Positions 41,497 through 51,113 are shown, counted from the first letter of the stretch. The stretch is DNA of 64,000 bases from Salinirussus salinus (GCF_009831455.1 NZ_WOWO01000002.1:310001-374000); one strand, 5' to 3'. Notes: generated by a model not told the origin, from the letters alone. Program-made: numbers and translations.

Positions 41497-42483
41497 TCAG
41501 TCCTCCCCGACGGTGATCCGGGGGTCAACCACACTGTAGAAGATGTCGACCGCGAAGTTGGCCACCACGACCAGCGCCGCGATGACGAAGAAGACGAACT
41601 GGATGACCGGGAAGTCCCGCGCCCGGATCGCCTCGATGATCGTGAGCCCGAGTCCCGGCCAGTTGAACACGAGTTCGATGAGCACGAGGCCGCTCACCGC
41701 CTGCACGATCGAGATCGGGAACAGCGTCATCAGCGGGAGGACGGCGTGTCGGCCCAGGTGTCTGACTCGCCTGACGTAGGGCAGGCCGGTCACCTTCTGG
41801 TAGTACGCGAAGTCTTGGCCCATGACTTCCACGTAGCTGGTCCGCATGATCAGCGTCGGCCCGTACATGTACCGGATCGCGACGACGGAGACCGGCAGGA
41901 TCCAGTGATAGAGGAAGTCGAGTGTCAGGTACTTGCGCCACCAGACGTCGAACCGGAGTTGCGTCGCTGTCGAAACCATGTCTCCCGTCGGGAAGATCCC
42001 CAGCCAGACCGACAGGACGACGATCGCGAGGATGGCGGTGAAAAAGCCCGGGAACGACCCGACCAGCGTGACCAGCGTCACCGCCGACCGCTCCAGACGC
42101 GAGCCCCGTTTGTCCCCGATGAAGCTCCCGACGACGCCGCCGAGCACGTAGGCGAGGAGCAGGCCCGGCAGTGCCAGGATCAGCGTGTTGACCATCCGGG
42201 GCCTGACGTAGTCCCAGACGGGGAGTCGCGTCTGGAGGGACGTTCCCACGTCCAGCATCAGGAAGTTCGTGAGGTAGTTCCAGTACTGGACGTAGAGCGG
42301 GTCGTTGAGCCCCCAGCTCTCCCGCAGCTCGGCCACGGCCTCGGGAGACGCCCCCTGATTGAGCATCAGTGTCGTGTAGTCACCGGGCATGAGCCGGAAG
42401 AAGAAAAACAGGAACGTGAGGATCACCCACAGCAGGAAGACGGTCCTGAGGCTCCGCATCAGCAGGTATCGAACTCTGCTCAT
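41497..42483 (-). CDS. Dipeptide/oligopeptide-type ABC transporter permease (DppB-like)
   Basis: A 328-residue membrane protein with six helices. After the first helix (RTVFLLWVILTFLFFFFRL) and a large extracytoplasmic loop come the permease core and the coupling loop with a YQKVTGLPYVRRVRHLGRHAVLPL block, then the typical end VDIFYSVVDPRITVG. It is the last gene of the transcript binding protein - DppC - DppB. ATG 42483 is supported by the MSRVRYLLMRSL start typical of the family. Confidence 0.88.
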   Translation of the reverse strand: MSRVRYLLMRSLRTVFLLWVILTFLFFFFRLMPGDYTTLMLNQGASPEAVAELRESWGLNDPLYVQYWNYLTNFLMLDVGTSLQTRLPVWDYVRPRMVNTLILALPGLLLAYVLGGVVGSFIGDKRGSRLERSAVTLVTLVGSFPGFFTAILAIVVLSVWLGIFPTGDMVSTATQLRFDVWWRKYLTLDFLYHWILPVSVVAIRYMYGPTLIMRTSYVEVMGQDFAYYQKVTGLPYVRRVRHLGRHAVLPLMTLFPISIVQAVSGLVLIELVFNWPGLGLTIIEAIRARDFPVIQFVFFVIAALVVVANFAVDIFYSVVDPRITVGED

Positions 42484-42573
42484 TGGCTCCGAGTCACCTC
42501 TCCGAGATGGAACTCCCCGTAGCAACTGGCCGTTCCACCGGACCCGGCGTGGCGCGGATGTCGTCCAGCCACG

Positions 42574-43488
42574 TCAGACACCCCCGGTGGCCTGGTCCGC
42601 ACTCTCGAACGACCGGCCGATCAGGTACGTCGACAGCACGGTGAAGGCGATCATGAACCCGGGGACCAGCGCCCACGCCCAGGCCTGTCGGAGATACCCC
42701 GAGAAGTACGCGTTCCGGATCATGACACCCCACGAGGGCGTCTGTGCGTCGGCGACTCCGACGAACGCGAGCGACGCCTGGGCGATGATGGCCACGCCGA
42801 TCCCCAGTGCGAAGTAGAGGATCGCCATCGGGGCGACGTTCGGGAGGATGTGTTTCAAGACGATCCGTCTGGAACTCGCGCCCGACGCTTTCGAAGCCTG
42901 GATGTACGGCCGTTCCTTGATCTGGAGGACCTGTGCGCGTATCACGCGGGCGTTCGAGCGCCACAGCAAGATCCCGATGATGAAGATGGCGATCCAGAAG
43001 CCGGCCCCGAAGAACGCGACGACGACGAGCGCGAACGGGATGAACGGGATCGCGAAAAACAGGTCGGTGATGCGCATCAGCGTCTCGTCGACGACTCCGC
43101 CCAGGTAACCGGACAGGAGGGCGACTGTCAGTCCGATGGAGACGATCATCGTCCCGCCGACCACGCCGGCGATCGCGGTGGGACGGGCGCCGACGATGAT
43201 GCGCGACAGAACGTCGTACCCGTCGCCGGTGGTCCCCAGCGGATGGGCCACGCTGGGTGGTTCGGCCAGCATGATCCCACCGTCGGGGGCGATGAGCCGT
43301 TCGTCGTACCCGTACGGGGCCAGCGACTCGCCAAACAGCGCGAGGATCGCGACGAGCGTGAGAAAGAACAGGGGGATCCGCGTGATGTTCTGTGAGAGCA
43401 ACCCCCGGATCCCGGCGACCGTGTTCCGGACGACGATGTTGTTCTTCCGAAGCGACTTGATCCGATTCAGGGGACGTTGGAATGACAT
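42574..43488 (-). CDS. Dipeptide/oligopeptide-type ABC transporter permease (DppC-like)
   Basis: A 304-residue membrane protein. It has an N-terminal helix (IPLFFLTLVAILALFG), the HPLGTTGDGYDVLSRIIVGA signature of DppC/OppC, about five further helices, and the coupling loop with YIQASKASGASSRRIVLKHILPN. It is 113 bp after the binding-protein gene and 90 bp before the DppB-like gene with no promoter visible in either gap, so all three should share an mRNA. Confidence 0.89.
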   Translation of the reverse strand: MSFQRPLNRIKSLRKNNIVVRNTVAGIRGLLSQNITRIPLFFLTLVAILALFGESLAPYGYDERLIAPDGGIMLAEPPSVAHPLGTTGDGYDVLSRIIVGARPTAIAGVVGGTMIVSIGLTVALLSGYLGGVVDETLMRITDLFFAIPFIPFALVVVAFFGAGFWIAIFIIGILLWRSNARVIRAQVLQIKERPYIQASKASGASSRRIVLKHILPNVAPMAILYFALGIGVAIIAQASLAFVGVADAQTPSWGVMIRNAYFSGYLRQAWAWALVPGFMIAFTVLSTYLIGRSFESADQATGGV

Positions 43489-43601
43489 GGCGGGAGTGTT
43501 GACGGGTGTGGTGTCAGACGCCGGCGGGTGTGTACCCTCCCCGGCGCGGTTCCGGAGCCCCGGCCGGGCTCGGTGGCCCGTGCCCCGACAGCAGCGGCCG
43601 G

Positions 43602-45461
43602 TCACGCGGTGTACTCATCGATGTCGATGGGGAGGTCCACCTCGTCGTCCGGCGGCCGGGTGTAGTTGCCCTCGCTGTCGAGACAGGGGTAGTTGTCGGG
43701 GTCGGGAGTCCCCTCGGCCTCCCAGCGCGGCGAGAGGTCCGCGTCCTGGGGGTAGTGGAGGTTCCCGTCGTTGTCCCATCCCCACCCCTCCTCGCGCAGC
43801 CGCTCCCTGGCTGCCTCCATGTCGCCGCTCACGCTCCCGTTGCCCTGTTCGTAGAGCATCTCGTTCGGTGCGCGTCGCGGGTGAGACGGCGAGGTCGTCT
43901 CCGCGTAGATGTCGGGCTCCCGCTCGCCGAGCGTGGTCAGCGCCTCGATCTCCTGGTAGTTGATCGCCATCGCCACGGCCTCGCGGAACTCGAAGAACTT
44001 CGTCGGCGCCATCGGCCACTGTGGGATGAGGATCAGTGCCACGGTGCTCTCCCCGGGTGCGATGCTCAGCTGGTCGCTGAACTGCTCTCTGATCTGTTCG
44101 CGCTGTGGCGGTGACGTGATGCCCGCGTGGATGTCGCCGGACCGGAGCGCGGAGAACAGCGACGTCTGGTCGGTAAAGACGTTGAACGAGAGGTTTGCGT
44201 CCGGATGCGGGTCGAACTCGTGGTGGTCGGTGTACGGCTCGGCCGTGAGTCCCTCGCCGGAGGTGAAGCTAGTGAGCTGGAACGGGCCGCTCCCGACCAT
44301 GTCCTCGGGGGCCGGCCGGGCGTTCTCGGCGTCTTCCGGCGCGCCGGCGTCGACCCACGTGTCGCGGTGGAGGATCCCCCAGGTGTGGAAATCCCGGGTA
44401 ACGAGCGGTGCGAACGGCTCGTCGAGCTGGAAGCGGGCGGTGGTGTCGTCGACGGCCTCGACTGTCATCCCGACGTTGGGTGCGTCGAGGAAGACATCCG
44501 TGTTGCCGGCGAGGTACTCGAAGGAGAATTTGACGTCCTCGGCGGTGACCTGGTCGCCGTTGTGGAACGTGGCGTCGTCGACCAGATTGACGGTGTACTC
44601 GAGCCCGTCGTCGCTGGCCTCGACTGACTCCGCCAGGTCGCTGTTCATGAACCCGGATTCCTCGTTGTTGACGTCCACGTAGAACAGCTTCGAGTGGATC
44701 AGATTGTTCCAGGGACCGACCTGGTCCTGGTTGGAGTAGATGTTGGTGTCGTTGTAGTAGTGGGTCTGGTTGTCGGCGATCTCGATGAACTCGCTGTCGC
44801 CGACCGGCTCCATCGTCTCGTAGAGCCGGACGTTCTGCGGAAAGAACGTCCCGGTACCGATCTGGTTCTCGTCTATCTGTACGTCACTGGGTCTGTACGC
44901 CCACGTGTTGTCGAAGGGTAAGCCGAGATTGATGACCGCGAGGTCGTTGCTCCGGATGCTCTGTGCTTCGTGGAGCACCTCCGTCCGGCGTTCCTGGTCG
45001 GGGATCTTCCGCTGTTCGCGCATCAACACGCTGTAGGCGCAGTTGGGCCACTGACTGACGTTCCCGCCGGGGTTACCCGCCAGGTCGATGGTGTACCGCT
45101 CCCAGGCGACCGTCCCGTCCTGGGTGTTGCTGATGTAGTAGATCGGCATACTCGAGAACCGGTTGTCGCTGAAGACGTTCCCGACGGCGGTCGCGACATC
45201 CAGGGCGGCTATCTCGACGTCGACACCGAGGCGTTCCGGCATCTGCTGACTGAGCGCCTCGGCAGCACTCTCCATCTGGTACCACCCGGTGTAGTGTTGC
45301 ATCGTCTGTGTCGGGACGCGCTCACCGAGGTCTTCCGCCCCGCCTCCTCCACCGTCGCTGCCGAGGATCCCACAGCCTGCGAGTCCCATGGCACCGGCTG
45401 CACTCAGGCTACTGAGCAACGTTCGTCGGTTGATACCATGGCTCTCGTCACTCTGTGACAT
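43602..45461 (-). CDS. Peptide/nickel-type ABC transporter substrate-binding lipoprotein, apparently circularly permuted
   Basis: A 619-residue lipoprotein of the SBP_bac_5 family. A Tat-like INRRTLL motif and lipobox GLAGC (Cys30) open it. The order of the ligand-binding parts is not normal. Residues 50-192 match what is usually the C-terminal end (LGVDVEIAALDVATAV, then the EAQSIRSNDLAVINL block and AYRP). Residues 214-317 match the usual N terminus (DLAESVEASDDGLEYTV, FHNGDQVTAEDVKFSFEYL), and the protein finishes with the usual middle (FREAVAMAINYQEI, EEGWGWDNDGNLHYP). ATG 45461 fits a minus-strand ACCATTATCC element about 29 bp upstream. Confidence 0.84.
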   Translation of the reverse strand: MSQSDESHGINRRTLLSSLSAAGAMGLAGCGILGSDGGGGGAEDLGERVPTQTMQHYTGWYQMESAAEALSQQMPERLGVDVEIAALDVATAVGNVFSDNRFSSMPIYYISNTQDGTVAWERYTIDLAGNPGGNVSQWPNCAYSVLMREQRKIPDQERRTEVLHEAQSIRSNDLAVINLGLPFDNTWAYRPSDVQIDENQIGTGTFFPQNVRLYETMEPVGDSEFIEIADNQTHYYNDTNIYSNQDQVGPWNNLIHSKLFYVDVNNEESGFMNSDLAESVEASDDGLEYTVNLVDDATFHNGDQVTAEDVKFSFEYLAGNTDVFLDAPNVGMTVEAVDDTTARFQLDEPFAPLVTRDFHTWGILHRDTWVDAGAPEDAENARPAPEDMVGSGPFQLTSFTSGEGLTAEPYTDHHEFDPHPDANLSFNVFTDQTSLFSALRSGDIHAGITSPPQREQIREQFSDQLSIAPGESTVALILIPQWPMAPTKFFEFREAVAMAINYQEIEALTTLGEREPDIYAETTSPSHPRRAPNEMLYEQGNGSVSGDMEAARERLREEGWGWDNDGNLHYPQDADLSPRWEAEGTPDPDNYPCLDSEGNYTRPPDDEVDLPIDIDEYTA

Positions 45462-45932
45462 GATACACAACACCATGCAGTTGATGGATAATGGTTGAGA
45501 TACCGGATTTATTCTCCGCCTTCGTGTACCGCAGACGGCCCGGGAAGGGAAGGGTGCCGCAGGGCTACCGAACATGTCCACTTCGACCGTCACACCCCAC
45601 ACGTCTGTGACTCCACCAGCCCGTGGGAGACCTATGTTAACTACCCACAAAGCTTAATTCACTCACCTAAGAATGGGGTGTCATGTTACCCCACCAGCGA
45701 TGGAGTCGCCGTGGTCTGCCGTTTTCACGCGAGCGCGACCCTCCGAACGGCCGGACCTGGGATAGACAACACGCCCGCGGAGGGCCGAGCACGGACCGGA
45801 CGGCGTCGTGTTCGGGCGACATGTCTCGGGAGATGTCGGCGCCGGCCCCGATTCTCCGGCTCCTGTCCACCGTCTCGTCCCTGTTCGTCCGGACGGGTGG
45901 CCCCGAAGAGCGGGCCGGAGGGAGCGTCTGAG
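45462..45932. promoter_or_regulatory. 471 bp divergent region between the two halves of the peptide transporter
   Basis: No established gene lies here. Toward the binding protein, ACCATTATCC (near 45486-45495) is the likely TATA element. Toward the ATPases, CTTAATT (45654-45660) predicts a start near 45683, and GGATTTATT (about 45504-45512) is a weaker option. A hairpin TGGGGT(45674-45679)/ACCCCA(45688-45693) covers that start. The leader to the first ATPase is then about 250 nt. A frame at 45683-45931 (82 codons) exists but is basic and not called. Confidence 0.45.
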
Positions 45933-46967
45933 ATGGCTGAACCCGTACTCGAGGTCGAGGACCTCACGATCAAGTACCGCGTCGACGGCGGCTCGATCTC
46001 GGCGGTGACGGACGCGTCGTTCACCGTCGAAGAGGGAGACTACAACGGGCTGGTCGGTGAATCCGGGTGCGGAAAGTCGACGATCGCGAAGGCCATCGTC
46101 GGCGGGCTCGACGACAACGGGGAGGTCACCTCGGGGACGATCCGTTACAAGGGCACGGAGATCCAGGATATGTCCCAGCGGGAGCTCAACCGGGAGATCC
46201 GGTGGGACGAGATATCGCTGATCCCCCAGAGCGCGATGAACAGCCTCGACCCGGTCCGGAGGATCAGCACGCAGGCCGTCGAGCTCGCGCAGGTTCACAC
46301 GGACATGACCGAGGAGGAGGCACTCGACCGCCTGCGCGAGCTGTTCGGGATCGTCGGGCTCCAGGAGGAACGGGTCACGGACTACCCCTTCGAGTTCTCC
46401 GGCGGCATGCAACAGCGGGCAATCATCGCCTTCGCGTTGCTTCTGGACCCAGCGCTGATCATCGCCGACGAGCCGACCACGGCGCTCGACGTCATCATGC
46501 AGGACCAGGTGTTCGCGTACCTCGACAAGGTGCGTGAGGAGCTCTCGACGAGCATGCTGTTGATCACCCACGACATCAGCGTGGTACTCGAGAGCTGTGA
46601 CAACCTCGCCGTGATGCACGCCGGGCAGGTGGCTGAGACGGGGACGTCGGTCGACCTCTACGAGAACCCACACCATCCGTACTTCATCCTCCTGAAAGAC
46701 GCGTTTCCGGACATCCAGGCGCCCGACGAGCCGCTGTCTATCATCGAGGGGGACCCGCCCCAGCTACGGGGCGACGTCGACTACTGTACCTTCGTCGACC
46801 GGTGTCCGTGGGCCGTCGAAGAGTGTCGACAGGGGATGCCCGACCTCGAACCTGTCGACGCGAACTCCCCCGACCACCTGGCCTCCTGTATCCGGAAGGA
46901 CGAGGACCTGAACGCGGAGTATCTCGCCGACGACGTCGGTGCTGTCAGGGGTGAGGGCGATGACTGA
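45933..46967 (+). CDS. Oligopeptide ABC transporter ATP-binding protein (DppD-like)
   Basis: A 344-residue ABC ATPase. Walker A is GESGCGKSTI, the Q-loop is SLIPQSAMNSLDP, the signature is FSGGMQQRAIIA and Walker B is LIIADEPTTALD. The C-terminal oligopeptide-transporter domain has the usual Cys-rich end (YCTFVDRCPWAVEEC ... ASC). The ATG at 45933 starts the family's MAEPVLEVEDLTIKY; the open frame before it lacks coding character. The following ATPase overlaps it by 8 bp. Confidence 0.91.
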   Translation: MAEPVLEVEDLTIKYRVDGGSISAVTDASFTVEEGDYNGLVGESGCGKSTIAKAIVGGLDDNGEVTSGTIRYKGTEIQDMSQRELNREIRWDEISLIPQSAMNSLDPVRRISTQAVELAQVHTDMTEEEALDRLRELFGIVGLQEERVTDYPFEFSGGMQQRAIIAFALLLDPALIIADEPTTALDVIMQDQVFAYLDKVREELSTSMLLITHDISVVLESCDNLAVMHAGQVAETGTSVDLYENPHHPYFILLKDAFPDIQAPDEPLSIIEGDPPQLRGDVDYCTFVDRCPWAVEECRQGMPDLEPVDANSPDHLASCIRKDEDLNAEYLADDVGAVRGEGDD

Positions 46968-48009
46968 GGGCGAGCCCCTGCTTGAAGTGGAGAACCTGGA
47001 GAAGTACTTCGAGCAGACCGGGGGGATCCTCGACAGGCTTCGGGGGAACGTCGACCACGTCCAGGCTGTCGACGGCGTCTCGATGACACTGCGCGAGAAC
47101 GAGTCACAGGCCGTGATCGGGGAGAGCGGCTGCGGGAAGACCACGCTCATCAAGACCCTGATGGGGCTGCAGGACCACACCGGTGGCACCATCCGGTTCA
47201 GAGGCACCGAGTTCTCGTCGTTCACCAAGTCGGACTGGCGGGAGTTCAGGCGCAACGTCCAGATCATCTTCCAGGACCCGTTCAACTCCCTGGACCCGAA
47301 GTTCACCGTCCGGGAGACGGTCCGTGAGCCCCTCGAGATCCACGACTTCGACGACAAGGAAGAGCGGGTCAAGCAGATGCTTCGCGAGGTGCAGCTCAAC
47401 CCTCCCGAACGGTACCTCGACCAGCTCCCGGACCAGCTCAGCGGCGGGGAGAAACAGCGAGTGTCGATCGCGCGCGCACTCATCGTCGAGCCGGACATCG
47501 TCATGGCCGACGAGCCGGTCTCGATGCTCGACGTCTCGACGCAGGCGTCGATCCTCCAGTTGCTCAACGAACTTATCGACGAGATGGGCGTGTCGATGGT
47601 CTACATCTCACACGACCTCTCGACGGTGTCGTACGTCTCCGACTACGTCAACGTGATGTACCTCGGCCGCATCGTGGAGCGGGCGCCCACACTCCAGCTG
47701 ATCGAGGAACCGAAACACCCCTACACGGAGGCGCTCGTCCGGGCCATCCCCCGCCCGGACCCCTACTTCGACCGGGGCCGCGTCGACCTCGCGGGGAGCC
47801 CCGGAGACCCGGTCAACATCGGCCCGGGGTGTCGGTTCAGGGACCGGTGCCCGGAGCGCATGGACGTCTGCGAGAAGACGCCCCGATTTCTTGAGGTCGA
47901 AGACGACCACGCGACCGCGTGTCACCTCTACTACGACCACGAGGAGGGGGCGCCCGCGCCGGACACCTCGGACGCCCCGACGCAGGCGGCCACCGACCGG
48001 ATGGACTGA
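46960..48009 (+). CDS. Oligopeptide ABC transporter ATP-binding protein (DppF-like)
   Basis: A 349-residue ABC ATPase, the second subunit of the heterodimer. Walker A is GESGCGKTTL, the Q-loop is IIFQDPFNSLDP, the signature is LSGGEKQRVSIA and Walker B is IVMADEPVSMLD. The C-terminal Cys motif is GCRFRDRCPERMDVC ... ACH. ATG 46960 sits 8 bp inside the end of the DppD-like gene. The four membrane and binding subunits are encoded on the opposite strand across 471 bp. Confidence 0.91.
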   Translation: MTEGEPLLEVENLEKYFEQTGGILDRLRGNVDHVQAVDGVSMTLRENESQAVIGESGCGKTTLIKTLMGLQDHTGGTIRFRGTEFSSFTKSDWREFRRNVQIIFQDPFNSLDPKFTVRETVREPLEIHDFDDKEERVKQMLREVQLNPPERYLDQLPDQLSGGEKQRVSIARALIVEPDIVMADEPVSMLDVSTQASILQLLNELIDEMGVSMVYISHDLSTVSYVSDYVNVMYLGRIVERAPTLQLIEEPKHPYTEALVRAIPRPDPYFDRGRVDLAGSPGDPVNIGPGCRFRDRCPERMDVCEKTPRFLEVEDDHATACHLYYDHEEGAPAPDTSDAPTQAATDRMD

Positions 48010-48030
48010 CCCCCGTAGGCTTGGGGCCCC

Positions 48031-49701
48031 TCACTCCTCGACGAGCCCCTCGCGCTTCCGGAGGTCCCTGCGCCGGACTTTCTCGGTGCTCGTGCGCGGG
48101 AGGTCGTCGAGGAACTCGATCTCGCGGGGGTACTCGTAGTTGGCCAGCCGGTCGCGGACGTACTCTTGCAGCCGCTCGCGCAGGTCCGCCGGGTCGTGGT
48201 TCCCGGCGGTGACGACGAAGGCTTTCGGGACCTGGCCGCGCTCGTCGTCGGGGACGCCGATGACGCCGACGTCGGCGACGGCGTCGTGGCCGGCCAGCGT
48301 CTCCTCGACCTCCTCGGGGCCGATCTTGTACCCCGAGGAGATGATCACGTCGTCGGTCCGCCCGACGAACTCGAAGTAGCCGTCCTCGTCGACGGTACCC
48401 AGGTCCTCCGTGAGCAGCCAGCCGTCCTGGACTTTCCGGGCGGTCTTCTCCGGACGCTCCCAGTACTCCTTGAAGCAGACGGGGTTGTCCTCGTAGCGGA
48501 CGGCGATCTCGCCGACTTCCCCCGGCTCCAGCCGCTCCCGGGTCCGCTCGTCGAGGATGGCTACCTCGTGGCCCGGCGCCGCAGGTCCCATCTTCCCATC
48601 TCTGTGCTCGATGAGTTCGGACCGCTCGGACACGAGCAGGTTCGCCTCCGTCTGCCCGTAGGCCTCCTCGACGGCGTCGATCCCGAACGTCTCGGCGGCC
48701 CAGGTCCGGATGCCCTCCCCCACGGACTCGCCGCCGGAGCCGATGGTTCGCAACTCGCCGAAGTCGTAGTCGGGGTTTTCGACCTGCATCATCATCCTGA
48801 GCGCCGTCGGCGGCGCGGAGAAGGAGGTGACGCCGTACTTCTCGAGAATGCGAAAGGCCTCGTGGGGGTCGAACTGGCCGCCGGCGTAGGCGACGACCGG
48901 CTGGCCGTAGTACAGCGTCGGCATCACCGCGGAGAACAGCGAGCCGATCCAGGACCACTCCACGGGCGTCCACGTGACTCGGTCCTCGGTGGTCCCGGTC
49001 CCGATGAATCCCGCGGCGGTGACCGGAAGGTGGCCGAGCAGGAAGCGGTGGACGTGGCGGACGCCCTTGGGCGGGCCGGTCGTCCCCGAGGTGTAGATGA
49101 TGATGGCGTCGTCCTCGGCGTGCGTGTCGAGGGTCTCGAACTCGCGGGAGGACTCCGCCATGGCCTCGTGGAGGTCCATCTCGCCGGGCTGCCGGTCGAC
49201 GTCGCCGAGCGTGAGGACCGTCTCCAGCGCCGGCAGGTCCGCCTCCCGGAGGGCGTCGATGTTCGCCTCCTCGACGACGCAGGCAACGGCGTCGCAGTCC
49301 CCGAGGCGGTGCTCGATCGCTTCGGGGCCGAACAAAAGCGACAGCGGCACCGACACCGCGCCCATCTTCCAGCAGGCGATGTGGGCCACGAGCGTTTCGG
49401 GTCGCTGATTGAGGTTCACGCCGACCCGGTCGCCGCGCTCGACGCCCGCCTCGGAGAGGTAGTTCGCCAGCCTGTTCGCTTCCTGCTGGAGCCGCCAGAA
49501 GGTGTACACTTCCTCGTTTCCGGCGGCATCCTCGGCGAAGACGGCTACCCGGCCCCGCTCGCTGGCCCACCGGTCGCAGGTGTAGGCGGCGATGTTGAAC
49601 CGCTCGGGAACCTCCCACTCGAAGGCCTCCCGCAGTTGCTCGTGGCTGTCCCAGTCCTGTTCGTAGAAGTGGTACGCGTCGAGGCGTTCCGTGGGAGCCA
49701 T
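48031..49701 (-). CDS. AMP-dependent acyl-CoA synthetase (acetate/medium-chain type)
   Basis: A 556-residue ANL ligase. The phosphate loop is IIYTSGTTGPPKGVRHVH, followed by TIGSGGESVG, EEAYGQTEANL, the hinge GRTDDVIISSGYKIGP and the catalytic-lysine end RTSTEKVRRRDLR. It belongs with the medium-chain or acetyl-CoA synthetase-like group, separate from the long-chain enzyme at 25.7 kb. The lysine before RRRD near the C terminus should be the acetylation-controlled catalytic residue. CTGTTAAGT (minus strand) lies about 28 bp before ATG 49701. It is convergent with the DppF-like gene. Confidence 0.88.
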   Translation of the reverse strand: MAPTERLDAYHFYEQDWDSHEQLREAFEWEVPERFNIAAYTCDRWASERGRVAVFAEDAAGNEEVYTFWRLQQEANRLANYLSEAGVERGDRVGVNLNQRPETLVAHIACWKMGAVSVPLSLLFGPEAIEHRLGDCDAVACVVEEANIDALREADLPALETVLTLGDVDRQPGEMDLHEAMAESSREFETLDTHAEDDAIIIYTSGTTGPPKGVRHVHRFLLGHLPVTAAGFIGTGTTEDRVTWTPVEWSWIGSLFSAVMPTLYYGQPVVAYAGGQFDPHEAFRILEKYGVTSFSAPPTALRMMMQVENPDYDFGELRTIGSGGESVGEGIRTWAAETFGIDAVEEAYGQTEANLLVSERSELIEHRDGKMGPAAPGHEVAILDERTRERLEPGEVGEIAVRYEDNPVCFKEYWERPEKTARKVQDGWLLTEDLGTVDEDGYFEFVGRTDDVIISSGYKIGPEEVEETLAGHDAVADVGVIGVPDDERGQVPKAFVVTAGNHDPADLRERLQEYVRDRLANYEYPREIEFLDDLPRTSTEKVRRRDLRKREGLVEE

Positions 49702-49856
49702 GCGCACACCATCTCCAACGGCCCACTTAACAGTTCATGCCCACCTTGGACCGGCGAGTGGGACCCTCCGGCGCGGCGACGGGGGAGGCGGTGTCAGTTC
49801 CCGGGTGTTCCGGCCGACCCGCAACACTGGTACACCCTCCGGTCCTACGGCCGGGT

Positions 49857-50486
49857 ATGCCGACCGCCGAGCCGTTCGAGACACACACCGAGCGGTACGA
49901 CCAGTGGTTCGAGGACCACGACGACGCCTACCGCTCCGAGCTGGCGGCGCTCCGTCAGCTCGTCTCGGAGGCCGGGCGCGGCCTCGCAGTCGGGGTCGGC
50001 ACCGGCCGCTTCGCCGCACCGCTGGGCGTCGAGGTCGGCCTCGACCCGGCCCGGGCGCCGCTCGAGCGCGCCCGCGAGCGCGGCGTCGAGGTGACCCGAG
50101 GTGTCGCCGAGCACCTCCCCTTCCGGGACGGCGCCTTCGAAACCGTGCTGGTCGTGACGACGGTCTGTTTCGTCGACGACATCCCCCGGATGCTGGCCGA
50201 GGCCGACCGGGTGCTCTCGGCGTCCGGCAGCCTCGTCGTGGGATACGTCGACAGGGAGAGCCCGCTCGGGCGCGTCTACCAGGAGCACAAGGAGGACAAC
50301 CCCTTCTACCGGGAGGCGACGTTCGTCACGACCGACGAGCTCCGCGAAGAGCTCGCGGCCGCCGGCTTCACCGACACGGAGTTCGTCCAGACCATCTACC
50401 GCCCGCTCGGGGAGGTCGACGGCCCGGAGCCCGTCGAGGAGGGATACGGCGACGGTTCCTTCGTCGCGGTCAGGGCCCGCCGGTGA
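49857..50486 (+). CDS. Class I SAM-dependent methyltransferase
   Basis: A 209-residue methyltransferase with the SAM-binding loop LAVGVGTGRFAAPLGVEVGLDPA, motif II/III region GVAEHLPFRDGAFETVL and VLSASGSLVVGYVDRES. The family includes small-molecule methylases; the substrate is unknown. The start ATG 49857 has an ACTGGTACA element about 28 bp upstream. The next gene is convergent, ending 43 bp away. Confidence 0.84.
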   Translation: MPTAEPFETHTERYDQWFEDHDDAYRSELAALRQLVSEAGRGLAVGVGTGRFAAPLGVEVGLDPARAPLERARERGVEVTRGVAEHLPFRDGAFETVLVVTTVCFVDDIPRMLAEADRVLSASGSLVVGYVDRESPLGRVYQEHKEDNPFYREATFVTTDELREELAAAGFTDTEFVQTIYRPLGEVDGPEPVEEGYGDGSFVAVRARR

Positions 50487-50528
50487 CCGCTCGCCGGGAC
50501 ACGAGCCCTCGTCGCCCCAGCGTGTCGC

Positions 50529-51023
50529 TCACTCGAGCGTCTCCGCGTACTCGAAGTCGACCGACCTCGCAGTCGGGTGCGTCCCGTCCAGTTCGATCTG
50601 CCAGCCGTCCAGCGCCGCCGGGTCCTCGAGCGCGTTCGCGACCACGGTCCGCACGTCCAGCAGGTCGACCCCGTAGAAGTCGTCGGGAACGCCCTCGAAG
50701 TACTGCAGTGCCGTCCGGAAGAGGCTGCGCATCCCGTCGTCGTTCTGGAAGTCGTAGTGTTTGTAGGCGCCCGCGGCGACCTGGACCATCCCGTGCAGAA
50801 ATTTGCTCTCGGTGCTCCCGCTGCCGTAGTTGTACCACTCCGCCTCGAAGCAGTCGTGGGACTCGTGGTACTCCCCGGCGTTGTACAGCCGGACGCCGTG
50901 GACCACGGCCTTGCGCAGCGTCCCGTGTTCCCACCCGTTCGATTCGGCCTGCCCGGCCCGCCAGCCCGTCGGGTTCCCCGAGACCGGCGGCCCGACGGTG
51001 TCGTCACGGGTGTGGTCGTCCAT
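50529..51023 (-). CDS. DUF309 family protein
   Basis: A 164-residue helical protein. The DUF309 signature [19 protein letters not shown] is near residue 45, followed by [20 protein letters not shown] and [17 protein letters not shown]. The conserved His, Glu and Asp may form a metal or ligand pocket. The function is unknown in all organisms. ATG 51023 (MDDHTRDD) is preferred over the GTG at 51032. Confidence 0.86.
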   Translation of the reverse strand: MDDHTRDDTVGPPVSGNPTGWRAGQAESNGWEHGTLRKAVVHGVRLYNAGEYHESHDCFEAEWYNYGSGSTESKFLHGMVQVAAGAYKHYDFQNDDGMRSLFRTALQYFEGVPDDFYGVDLLDVRTVVANALEDPAALDGWQIELDGTHPTARSVDFEYAETLE

Positions 51024-51113
51024 CGTCGACACTTGGACGGCGGGGGGCCTGAATCCGTCGGTGTCAGCGGTGCCCCGGATGCCGGGGAAAACCGGGCCCG
51101 GGCCCGTACCACC

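Noticed and set aside
45683-45931. An 82-codon plus-strand frame whose ATG lies exactly at the predicted transcription start
   Set aside because: It is rich in Arg and Ser, basic and without haloarchaeal acidic character; more likely leader sequence than a protein gene.
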